Shown: in pieces, positions 56,415 to 64,000 of the stretch
Layout of the letters: each line of letters begins with the position of its first letter
How positions within the stretch are numbered: position 1 is the first letter of the stretch
DNA from: [Pantoea] beijingensis
GTDB lineage: Bacteria; Pseudomonadota; Gammaproteobacteria; Enterobacterales; Enterobacteriaceae
Reading direction: 5' to 3'
Assembly: GCF_022647505.1 (NCBI RefSeq)
Contig: NZ_CP071409.1
Location: 2,418,001-2,482,000, forward strand
Length of the DNA stretch: 64,000 nucleotides
Translations under genes and position numbers: made by a program
The notes under the pieces: generated by a model
Told to the model about the DNA's origin: nothing
The model's input: the letters and a program-made list of their open reading frames with translations, nothing else
Databases searched by the model: none

Positions 56415-59030
56415 CTATGCACTCAGTGCTTTGCTGATTTTTTCATACAAATCACCCGATAACTTATCCAATCCTTTTAGCTGTTCCAGCGCCTTACGCA
56501 TTAACGCCTGACGCGTTGCATCATAGCGTTTCAGGCGAATCAGTGGCTCGATCATCCGCGAAGCAACTTGTGGGTTACGCGTATTCAGATCGGTCAGAAT
56601 TTCCACCAGGAACTGATAGCCACTGCCATCAATAGCATGGAAAGCCGAAGGATTTGCCTGAGCAAATGCACCAATCAACGAGCGAGTACGGTTGGGATTG
56701 CTCAGGCTGAACGAGCGATGGTTAAGCAGTTCACGCACGCGTGACAACACATCTGCTGCCGGGCTGGTCGCCTGCAATATAAACCATTTGTCCATCACCA
56801 GACCATCCTGGTGCCAGCGTTCATCAAAGGTCGTCATCAGAGCTTCACGACACGGCAACTGCGCCGCAACTGCCGCTGACATCGCAGCCAACGCATCGGT
56901 CATGTTGTTAGCATGTTCATATTGCATTTTCACCATGTTATCAGCCCGCTCCACATCGCCAAAAGCCAGATAACTCAGACACACGTTTTTCAACGCGCGC
57001 TTGCCAATATCCGCATGCTCGACGCGATATTCCTCGCTGTGATTTGCATGGTAAAGCGCGAGGAACTCATCCGCCAGTTCCGTCGCCAGCGTTCTCTGCA
57101 ATGCATCACGTACAGCAGCATTGGCTTCTGGATCGATAATATCGAACAGTTCTGCAATCTCGTTTTCACTCGGCAATGAGAGGATCAGCGCCATGAGTGC
57201 AGGATCGCCCTTCTCATCCAGCAGCACCGCACGGAATGCGTCCGCAACATGCAGAGGGAGCGACAGGTGCTGTCCTTGCTGATAACGTGCAACATTCAGT
57301 TTGATATAAGTGGCAAGCAGACTTTGCGCCGCATCCCAGCGAGAGAAATCATTGCTGGCGTGACGCATCAGAAATGTCAGTTGCGCATCACTCCATTTAT
57401 AATCCAGTTTGACTGGCGCAGAGAATTCACGCAGTAACGATGGTACGGGCTGGAATCTAACATTATCAAAGACAAAGGTCTGAAACTCTTCGGTAACATT
57501 CAGAACATGGTGTACAGGATGCCCATTGTGCTGCAATGGAATAACGTTACCTTCACCATCATACAGTTCAATATCCAGTGGGATATTCAGCGGCAGCTTC
57601 TCTTTTTGATCGGCCGTCGGCGGCGTTATTTGTGTGACATGTAACGTATATTGCTCGAGTTCGGGATTGTAATCATCGCGCACGGAAAGTACCGGCGTAC
57701 CGGACTGGCTATACCAGCGGCGAAACTGTGACAGGTCCACATTTGAGGCATCTTCCATCGCCTGAACGAAATCGTCGCAGGTCGCTGCGCTGCCATCATG
57801 ACGTTCGAAATAGAGCTGGATGCCTTTCTGGAAGTTTTCTTCACCCAACAATGTGTGCAGCATCCGAATAACTTCCGACCCTTTCTCGTAGACCGTCAGG
57901 GTATAGAAGTTATTCATCTCTATGACCTGTTCGGGACGAATCGGATGCGCCATCGGGCTGGCATCTTCCGCAAATTGCGCGCCGCGCATCACGCGGACAT
58001 TATCAATACGGTTAACCGCACGCGAACCGAGGTCGGAACTAAACTCCTGGTCGCGGAATACCGTCAGCCCCTCTTTCAGGCTTAACTGGAACCAGTCGCG
58101 GCAGGTCACGCGGTTACCGGTCCAGTTGTGAAAATATTCATGGCCGATCACCGCTTCGATACCGAGATAATCTTTGTCGGTCGCGGTTTCTGCTTTCGCC
58201 AGCACATATTTCGAATTGAAAACATTCAGCCCTTTGTTTTCCATCGCCCCCATATTAAAGAAGTCGACGGCAACGATCATAAAGATATCGAGATCGTATT
58301 CGAGGCCAAAACGCTCTTCATCCCATTTCATACTGTTTTTCAGCGAGGTCATCGCCCAATCAGCACGGTCCAGGTTGCCACGGTCAACGTAGATCTCCAG
58401 CGCAACGTCACGGCCTGAGCGGGTTTTAAAGCCGTCACGCAGTACATCAAAATCGCCCGCGACCAGCGCGAACAGGTAACACGGTTTGGGGAACGGATCT
58501 TCCCATTTCATCCAGTGGCGACCATCGTCCATAATACCACTGTCAATGCGATTGCCGTTTGATAACAGGAATGGATACCGCGCCTGGTCAGCAATAATAG
58601 TCGTGGTAAAACGTGCCAGCACGTCCGGACGATCCAGATACCACGTAATATGGCGGAAACCTTCAGCTTCGCACTGGGTACAGAGTGCTTCACCGGACAG
58701 ATATAACCCTTCAAGCGCAGTGTTTTTGTCCGGATGAATATCATTAACAATCTTCAGTGTGAAATTTTCTGGCAGTTGTTCCAGAAACATCCCATCAGCT
58801 TCGATTCGGTAGTGACGCCAGGGGCGATCGTCGACCTCCAGTGAAACCAACGATAAATCTTTCCCGTCCAGATACAGTACGGCACTGCTGTCGCCCAGGC
58901 GCTTAATACGACTAATGGCCGTGACGCGCGTACTGCTGGCATCAAGATTAAAGGTCAGATCAATATCCGTAATTGTATAATCAGGTGCACGGTAGTCATG
59001 GCGAAACTTAGCTTGTGGCAATTGCGTCAT
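56415..59030 (-). CDS. pepN: Aminopeptidase N
   Basis: M1-family zinc aminopeptidase, the main alanyl/arginyl aminopeptidase of the enteric cytoplasm. It has 871 residues (E. coli 870). The substrate-binding motif GAMENKGLN is about residue 260. The zinc motif HEYFHNWTGNRV with the downstream Glu in LKEGLTVFRDQEF lies about 297-325. The C-terminal superhelical domain fills about 550-871. It lies next to pyrD; the ssu and fimbrial genes found between pepN and pyrD in E. coli are absent here. Confidence 0.98.
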   Translation of the reverse strand: MTQLPQAKFRHDYRAPDYTITDIDLTFNLDASSTRVTAISRIKRLGDSSAVLYLDGKDLSLVSLEVDDRPWRHYRIEADGMFLEQLPENFTLKIVNDIHPDKNTALEGLYLSGEALCTQCEAEGFRHITWYLDRPDVLARFTTTIIADQARYPFLLSNGNRIDSGIMDDGRHWMKWEDPFPKPCYLFALVAGDFDVLRDGFKTRSGRDVALEIYVDRGNLDRADWAMTSLKNSMKWDEERFGLEYDLDIFMIVAVDFFNMGAMENKGLNVFNSKYVLAKAETATDKDYLGIEAVIGHEYFHNWTGNRVTCRDWFQLSLKEGLTVFRDQEFSSDLGSRAVNRIDNVRVMRGAQFAEDASPMAHPIRPEQVIEMNNFYTLTVYEKGSEVIRMLHTLLGEENFQKGIQLYFERHDGSAATCDDFVQAMEDASNVDLSQFRRWYSQSGTPVLSVRDDYNPELEQYTLHVTQITPPTADQKEKLPLNIPLDIELYDGEGNVIPLQHNGHPVHHVLNVTEEFQTFVFDNVRFQPVPSLLREFSAPVKLDYKWSDAQLTFLMRHASNDFSRWDAAQSLLATYIKLNVARYQQGQHLSLPLHVADAFRAVLLDEKGDPALMALILSLPSENEIAELFDIIDPEANAAVRDALQRTLATELADEFLALYHANHSEEYRVEHADIGKRALKNVCLSYLAFGDVERADNMVKMQYEHANNMTDALAAMSAAVAAQLPCREALMTTFDERWHQDGLVMDKWFILQATSPAADVLSRVRELLNHRSFSLSNPNRTRSLIGAFAQANPSAFHAIDGSGYQFLVEILTDLNTRNPQVASRMIEPLIRLKRYDATRQALMRKALEQLKGLDKLSGDLYEKISKALSA

Positions 59031-59066
59031 AGCGTCCTTCTCACGTCTTGAATAAAATTAATCAGC

Positions 59067-59192
59067 TATACCTAATAATTCGAGTTGCAGGGCGGCGGCA
59101 AAGAAACGAATCCCGATCAACAGACTTGTGTAAGTGATTCGGGTGAGCGACAGTAGCCCACAAACCTGCAACTTGAAGTATGACAGGGGTAA
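59067..59192. repeat. ERIC element
   Basis: A full-length (about 126 bp) enterobacterial repetitive intergenic consensus element. The left end is TATACCTAATAATTCGAG, the core GTAAGTGATTCGGGTGAGCG matches the ERIC2 primer region, and the right end CTGCAACTTGAAGTATGACA is the inverted terminus. It lies between divergent pepN and pncB. Confidence 0.9.
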
Positions 59193-59418
59193 AGTTTATT
59201 CCTGTTATAGGCATGTTGCCATGAAGATTGCTTTTCAATGCCCTTAATAAGTACATGTCGTTAACAAAGGCACATTTTAACCTCGACCTGACGGCCCAAA
59301 TTGTGGTGTGATCAGGTTCAACAAATGAGTAATCAGGTTATACTCCTGCCTCTTTTTTGAGACATTTTTTACAGACACCTAAGGAAACGCTCTCCGCGAG
59401 AGGATGCTGAAACGCACC

Positions 59419-60624
59419 ATGACACGACACGCTTCCCCAATTTTGACCACGCTGCTGGATACTGATGCTTATAAGCTCCACATGCAGCAGGCCGTGTTTC
59501 ATCGCTATCACGACGTTTCCGTTGCGGCTGAATTCCGCTGCCGGGGCGACGATCTGCTGGGAATTTACGCCGACGAGATTGCAGATCAAATCGCTATGAT
59601 GGCAACGCTGGCACTAAGTGATGATGAATATCGTTATCTGGCAGCTTTACCTTTCTTTGAAACGGATTATCTCAACTGGTTGAAAGAATTTCGCTATGAC
59701 CCGTCTCAGGTTCGCGTGCGTAACCATCATGGCAAGCTTGATATTCGCATCAGTGGCCCCTGGCGTGAAGTGATTATGTGGGAGGTGCCACTGCTGGCAT
59801 TAATCAGCGAAGTGGTGCATCGGCATCGTTCCCCGCAGGTGAAGACCGAAATGGCCGTTGAGCATCTACACCACAAATTAGCTGATTTCAAATCGCTGAC
59901 TGCCGATCTCGATATGTCACGCTTCAAGCTAATGGATTTTGGTACGCGGCGTCGTTTTTCCCGTGATGTACAGTTCGCCATCGTCAGCGAGTTGCATGAT
60001 GCATTCCCGTGGCTGGTCGGTTCCAGCAACTATGCGGTAGCGCGGGAACTCAATATTATGCCCGTCGGCACCCAGGCGCATGAGTGGTTCCAGGCACACC
60101 AGCAGATTAGTCCGGTATTAGCGAATAGTCAGCGTGCAGCGCTGCAGGCCTGGCTTGACGAATATAATGGCCAATTAGGTATTGCACTGACGGACTGCAT
60201 TACTATGGATGCATTTTTACGGGATTTTGGTCCGGGGTTTGCTCATCGCTATCAAGGGTTACGTCATGACTCTGGCGATCCGGTTGAATGGGGGGAAAAG
60301 GCGCTCACGCATTATCAGCGGCTAGGTATCGATCCCCAGACTAAAACCCTGGTATTTTCCGATAATCTTAACCTTGAAAAAGCCGTAAGCCTTTATCGCC
60401 ATTTTGGTCAGCGAGCCAACGTGATCTTCGGTATTGGTACGCGCCTTACGTGCGACATTCCTGAGGTTAAGCCCCTGAATATCGTGATTAAACTTGTAGA
60501 GTGCAACGGCAAACCTGTGGCTAAGTTGTCCGATAGTCCAGGTAAAACTATTTGTCAGGATAAAGCCTTTGTCCGCGCATTACGTAAAGCCTTTGATCTA
60601 CCTTTGGTAAAAAAAGCCAGCTAA
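59419..60624 (+). CDS. pncB: Nicotinate phosphoribosyltransferase
   Basis: Makes nicotinate mononucleotide from nicotinate and PRPP with ATP, the entry to NAD salvage. It has 401 residues (E. coli 400). The start [20 protein letters not shown], then [27 protein letters not shown] and [20 protein letters not shown], are conserved. The ATG at 59419 fits the E. coli N-terminus; an ATG 15 bp upstream sits too close to the AGAGG ribosome site. Divergent from pepN. Confidence 0.97.
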   Translation: MTRHASPILTTLLDTDAYKLHMQQAVFHRYHDVSVAAEFRCRGDDLLGIYADEIADQIAMMATLALSDDEYRYLAALPFFETDYLNWLKEFRYDPSQVRVRNHHGKLDIRISGPWREVIMWEVPLLALISEVVHRHRSPQVKTEMAVEHLHHKLADFKSLTADLDMSRFKLMDFGTRRRFSRDVQFAIVSELHDAFPWLVGSSNYAVARELNIMPVGTQAHEWFQAHQQISPVLANSQRAALQAWLDEYNGQLGIALTDCITMDAFLRDFGPGFAHRYQGLRHDSGDPVEWGEKALTHYQRLGIDPQTKTLVFSDNLNLEKAVSLYRHFGQRANVIFGIGTRLTCDIPEVKPLNIVIKLVECNGKPVAKLSDSPGKTICQDKAFVRALRKAFDLPLVKKAS

Positions 60625-60630
60625 TCTGTC

Positions 60631-60663
60631 AGATCGGAGGGGAGAACCATTCACCTCCGATCT
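60631..60663 (+). terminator. pncB hairpin terminator
   Basis: AGATCGGAGG and CCTCCGATCT form a perfect 10-bp stem 6 bp past the pncB stop, with a loop of about 13 bases. The T-run is poor. Confidence 0.75.
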
Positions 60664-60815
60664 GGCCTTCCGCGCTATTTCATTCAATCCTCTCAAGAAA
60701 TCTCGCCTCCGACAGTGAATTCTTCTTGTGTCCTGCCCGACGGCAAGTAACATAGCAATACCCCAAATTTCAGGGGCATTTTTTTAAAATCAGATCATAT
60801 TAAAGAGAGAAATTT

Positions 60816-62216
60816 ATGAGCGTAGCGCCTGTAGCGGATGTACTGCATGGCCGAGTCGCGGTGGATAGCGAAGTCACCGTACGCGGCTGGGTACGTACCC
60901 GAAGAGATTCAAAAGCTGGTATTTCCTTCGTCGCCGTTTATGACGGTTCCTGCTTTAATCCCGTTCAGGCTGTCGTAAATAATTCTCTGAATAATTATCA
61001 GGAAGAAGTACTGCGCCTGACCACTGGCTGCTCTGTCATCATTACCGGGAAAGTCGTCGCCTCTCCTGGTGAAGGTCAGAGCTTTGAAATTCAGGCAACA
61101 TCGGTTGAAGTCGTGGGTTGGGTTGACGATCCCGATACCTATCCGATGGCGGCTAAACGTCACAGCATTGAATATCTACGTGAAGTCGCGCATTTACGTC
61201 CGCGTACCAATTTAATTGGTGCCGTTGCCCGTGTTCGCCATACGCTGGCTCAGGCTTTGCACCGTTTCTTTCATGAAAACGGCTATTTCTGGGTGTCCAC
61301 GCCGTTAATTACGGCTTCCGACACCGAAGGTGCCGGTGAAATGTTCCGTGTTTCCACGCTGGATATGGAAAACCTGCCGCGTGATGCACAGGGTAAAGTC
61401 GATTTTAGTGAAGACTTCTTTGGTAAAGAGGCTTTCCTGACGGTTTCGGGTCAGTTAAACGGCGAGACTTATGCATCAGCGCTATCCAAAGTATATACAT
61501 TTGGTCCAACGTTCCGTGCTGAAAACTCTAACACCAGTCGACACCTGGCTGAGTTCTGGATGCTGGAACCTGAAGTTGCATTTGCCTCACTGGATGATGT
61601 TGCCGCACTCGCAGAAGCAATGCTGAAATATGTTTTCAGGGCCGTACTGGATGAACGCGCTGATGACATGGCCTTTTTTGCCGAGCGTGTGGATAAAGAA
61701 GCCATTTCTCGTCTGCAGCGCTTTGTAACCACAGATTTCGCGCAGGTGGATTATACCGACGCTATTGACATTCTTCTGGCATCAGGCCAGGCGTTTGAAA
61801 ATGATGTTGCATGGGGCATCGATCTTTCCTCCGAGCATGAGCGCTATCTGGCCGAAAAACACTTTAAAGCGCCGGTAGTGGTAAAAAACTATCCCAAAGA
61901 TATAAAAGCGTTCTACATGCGCCTGAACGATGACGGAAAAACAGTTGCCGCGATGGACGTATTAGCCCCGGGAATCGGTGAAATTATTGGTGGTTCCCAG
62001 CGCGAGGAGCGGCTTGATGTGCTTGATGCTCGTCTGGACGAAATGGGACTTAATAAAGAAGACTACTGGTGGTATCGCGACCTTCGCCGTTACGGCACCG
62101 TTCCTCATTCTGGATTCGGATTAGGTTTCGAACGGTTAATCGCTTATGTCACTGGCGTACAAAATGTAAGAGATGTTATCCCTTTCCCACGTACACCTCG
62201 CAATGCAAGTTTCTAA
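60816..62216 (+). CDS. asnS: Asparaginyl-tRNA synthetase
   Basis: Class IIb aminoacyl-tRNA synthetase, 466 residues as in E. coli. The N-terminal OB-fold anticodon domain (about 1-100, [19 protein letters not shown]) precedes the catalytic domain with motif 2 [19 protein letters not shown] and motif 3 [11 protein letters not shown] small stem CCCC/GGGG plus T-run lies about 35-55 bp before the start and may be an upstream terminator or attenuator. The order pncB-asnS-ompF-aspC is that of E. coli. Confidence 0.98.
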   Translation: MSVAPVADVLHGRVAVDSEVTVRGWVRTRRDSKAGISFVAVYDGSCFNPVQAVVNNSLNNYQEEVLRLTTGCSVIITGKVVASPGEGQSFEIQATSVEVVGWVDDPDTYPMAAKRHSIEYLREVAHLRPRTNLIGAVARVRHTLAQALHRFFHENGYFWVSTPLITASDTEGAGEMFRVSTLDMENLPRDAQGKVDFSEDFFGKEAFLTVSGQLNGETYASALSKVYTFGPTFRAENSNTSRHLAEFWMLEPEVAFASLDDVAALAEAMLKYVFRAVLDERADDMAFFAERVDKEAISRLQRFVTTDFAQVDYTDAIDILLASGQAFENDVAWGIDLSSEHERYLAEKHFKAPVVVKNYPKDIKAFYMRLNDDGKTVAAMDVLAPGIGEIIGGSQREERLDVLDARLDEMGLNKEDYWWYRDLRRYGTVPHSGFGLGFERLIAYVTGVQNVRDVIPFPRTPRNASF

Positions 62217-62253
62217 TATTCAGCATTAAGTATAATAAATTCATATATATAGT

Positions 62254-62279
62254 AAGGCCAGCTCTGCTGGCCTTTTTTT
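62254..62279 (+). terminator. asnS terminator
   Basis: AAGGCCAGC and GCTGGCCTT pair around TCT and are followed by five more T. It lies 38 bp past the asnS stop. Confidence 0.95.
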
Positions 62280-62320
62280 ATTTTTGTAAATTTTGAATTG
62301 TCTCACAAAGTTCCTTGTTT

Positions 62321-62382
62321 TTTACATTTAGAAATACAAATTTTCTTTATGAAACAAAGTTGGGATATTTGTAGCACTTTGT
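62321..62382 (+). promoter_or_regulatory. OmpR-binding sites upstream of ompF
   Basis: Three tandem 20-bp elements align with the E. coli F1, F2 and F3 OmpR sites: TTTACATTTAGAAATACAAA, TTTTCTTTATGAAACAAAGT and GGATATTTGTAGCACTTTGT. F3 ends about 135 bp before the start codon. The downstream leader (TTTGAATGGAAAGATGCC and GACGGCAGTGGCAGGTGTC) is also near-identical to E. coli. Confidence 0.85.
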
Positions 62383-62517
62383 GGGTAGATTAAGCGTGCT
62401 TTGAATGGAAAGATGCCTTCAGACACAGGAAGACACCAAACTATCTTCATGGTTCTGTAAAGAATTTTTGACGGCAGTGGCAGGTGTCCAATAAACTCCA
62501 ATGAGGGTAATAATTAA

Positions 62518-63603
62518 ATGATGAAGCGCAACATTCTCGCAGTAGTAATCCCCGCCTTATTAGCTGCCAGTGCAGCAAATGCAGCAGAAATCTATAATAA
62601 AGATGGCAACAAACTGGACCTTTATGGTAAAGCCGTAGGCCTGCACTATTTTTCTGATAACGATAGTAACGATGGCGATACATCTTACGTTCGTTTTGGC
62701 TTCAAGGGTGAAACACAAATTAATGATCAACTGACCGGTTATGGTCAGTGGGAATACAACATCCAGGCAAACAACTCCGAAGGTTCTGACGCGCAAAACG
62801 GTAATAAAACTCGTCTTGGCTTTGCTGGCCTGAAATTTGGTGACGCGGGCTCTCTGGATTATGGTCGTAACTATGGCGTGATCTACGATGCGCTGGCCTG
62901 GACCGATATGATGCCAGAATTCGGCGGTGACTCAGCCTATTCCGACGGTTTCCTCGCTGGTCGTTCTACCGGCGTAGCCACTTATCGTAACAGCAATTTC
63001 TTTGGTCTGGTTGATGGCTGGGATTTCGCCGTACAGTACCAGGGCAAAAACGATCGTCCGGATATCCGTCGTGCTAATGGTGACGGCTACGCTCTGTCAA
63101 CCACTTATACCTCTCCAATCGGCGTCGCTATTGTCGGTGCTTATGGCGAATCTGACCGTACCGATCTTCAGAATGCGCCAACTGCTCTGGGCCATGGTGA
63201 TAAAGCACAAAGCTGGGCAACCGCGCTGAAATATGACGCAAACAATATTTATCTGGCTGCTATGTACGGTGAAACCCGTAACGCAACGCCAATTTCTGGC
63301 ACCATTAACACTGCCGAGGTTAACGGCTTTGCCAATAAAGCACAAAACTTCGAAGTAGTTGCTCAGTATCAGTTCGACTTCGGCTTACGTCCGTCACTGG
63401 GATACGTACAGTCTAAAGGTAAAGAGATTGAGGGCGTTGGCGATGCTGACCTGATCAAATATATCGATATTGGCGCAACCTACTACTTCAACAAAAACAT
63501 GTCTACTTATGTTGATTATCAGATCAACCAGTTGAATGACAACAACCCTCTGGGTCTGAACACCGACGACACCGTTGCGGTTGGTTTGGTTTACCAGTTC
63601 TAA
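62518..63603 (+). CDS. ompF: Outer-membrane porin F
   Basis: Trimeric 16-strand general porin, 361 residues (E. coli 362). The 22-residue signal ends [21 protein letters not shown]. The constriction loop L3 has PEFGGD. The barrel ends in the C-terminal Phe of VGLVYQF, the BAM signal. OmpR/EnvZ control is indicated by the three upstream sites, and GAGGGTAATAATTAAATG at the start retains the region targeted by MicF RNA in E. coli. Loops are diverged and some are shortened. Confidence 0.96.
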   Translation: MMKRNILAVVIPALLAASAANAAEIYNKDGNKLDLYGKAVGLHYFSDNDSNDGDTSYVRFGFKGETQINDQLTGYGQWEYNIQANNSEGSDAQNGNKTRLGFAGLKFGDAGSLDYGRNYGVIYDALAWTDMMPEFGGDSAYSDGFLAGRSTGVATYRNSNFFGLVDGWDFAVQYQGKNDRPDIRRANGDGYALSTTYTSPIGVAIVGAYGESDRTDLQNAPTALGHGDKAQSWATALKYDANNIYLAAMYGETRNATPISGTINTAEVNGFANKAQNFEVVAQYQFDFGLRPSLGYVQSKGKEIEGVGDADLIKYIDIGATYYFNKNMSTYVDYQINQLNDNNPLGLNTDDTVAVGLVYQF

Positions 63604-63649
63604 TTGCGCATTCTGAAGGTGAATTAACGCTTTCTATTCGCTGAATAAG

Positions 63650-63676
63650 GCAGGACTTCGGTCCTGCTTTTTCTTT
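63650..63676 (+). terminator. ompF terminator
   Basis: GCAGGAC and GTCCTGC pair around TTCG and are followed by TTTTTCTTTT. It lies 47 bp past the ompF stop. Confidence 0.93.
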
Positions 63677-63791
63677 TATGCACAGCGATATTTTTCTTAT
63701 TTTCTTTTTATCGCAAACGGTTGGCATTTACGCCTTCTGGCGTTAACCTGAGACTTCATTTCGCTTTAAATTACGCTTATGGACCTCTCCT

Positions 63792-64000
63792 ATGTTTGAA
63801 AACATTGCAGCTGCACCCGCCGATCCTATTCTTGGTTTAGCCGATCTTTTCCGCGCCGATGACCGCCCTACTAAAATTAATCTCGGGATTGGCGTCTATA
63901 AAGATGAAACAGGCAAAACGCCAGTGTTAACCAGTGTGAAAAAAGCAGAACAATTCTTGCTGGAAAATGAAACCACCAAAAACTATCTAAGCATTGATGG
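63792..64000 (+). CDS. aspC: Aspartate aminotransferase, 3' end cut by window edge
   Basis: First 69-70 codons of the PLP-dependent aspartate/oxaloacetate transaminase. [20 protein letters not shown] and [19 protein letters not shown] are essentially the E. coli AspC N-terminus, including the Gly-Val-Tyr substrate-loop region. It follows ompF as in E. coli. The remainder lies outside the window. Confidence 0.97.
   Translation, partial: MFENIAAAPADPILGLADLFRADDRPTKINLGIGVYKDETGKTPVLTSVKKAEQFLLENETTKNYLSID

Overview
The window is chromosomal DNA from a member of the Enterobacterales. Nearly every protein from about 28.7 kb to the right edge aligns by eye with an Escherichia coli gene, in the order E. 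coli has around its 21-minute region. The closest fit within the order is an Erwinia/Pantoea-like (Erwiniaceae) genome. The main reasons are a luxI-type gene beside sdiA and the fusion of the uvrY-sdiA block to the clsC/wrbA neighbourhood; base composition is near 50% GC by eye. I cannot name the species.

Left part (1-11 kb, accessory). The 5' part of clsC (cardiolipin synthase) enters at the left edge. Two tiny single-span membrane proteins lie upstream of it. An orphan acyl carrier protein follows, downstream of a three-gene efflux operon (inner-membrane DHA2 transporter, HlyD-type adaptor, outer-membrane lipoprotein). On the other strand are a LysR regulator, a Tat-exported cytosine-deaminase-like amidohydrolase and a Gate-domain membrane protein.

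Middle part (11-28.5 kb). A leftward block holds pgsA, uvrC and uvrY, followed by tRNA-Gly, tRNA-Cys and tRNA-Leu. Next come yecF and a quorum-sensing pair: sdiA with a downstream luxI-type synthase and a textbook lux box between them. Then follow an extensin-family protein, cycA, a YdjM-like membrane hydrolase, rutR (without the rut operon) overlapping an EamA transporter, a KGG stress protein, wrbA-yccJ, a Sad-like aldehyde dehydrogenase, an agp homologue with a long Ala/Lys-rich tail, and a duplicated tRNA-Ser gene.

Right part (28.7-64 kb, core). The order is yccA, tusE, acyP, rlmI, hspQ, yccU, yccT, mgsA, helD, yccF, yccS, sxy, sulA (with LexA box), ompA, matP, lonH, fabA, rmf, pqiC, pqiB, pqiA, uup, rlmL, ycbX, zapC, pyrD, pepN, pncB, asnS, ompF (with OmpR sites) and the start of aspC. 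Most transcription units end in clear hairpin terminators. Two ERIC repeats sit between genes.

No CRISPR array, transposase, integrase or prophage was seen. The most interesting items are the SdiA/LuxI locus with an unusually short LuxI loop, the tailed Agp, the orphan ACP beside an export pump, the Tat amidohydrolase/Gate pair and the two small membrane proteins.
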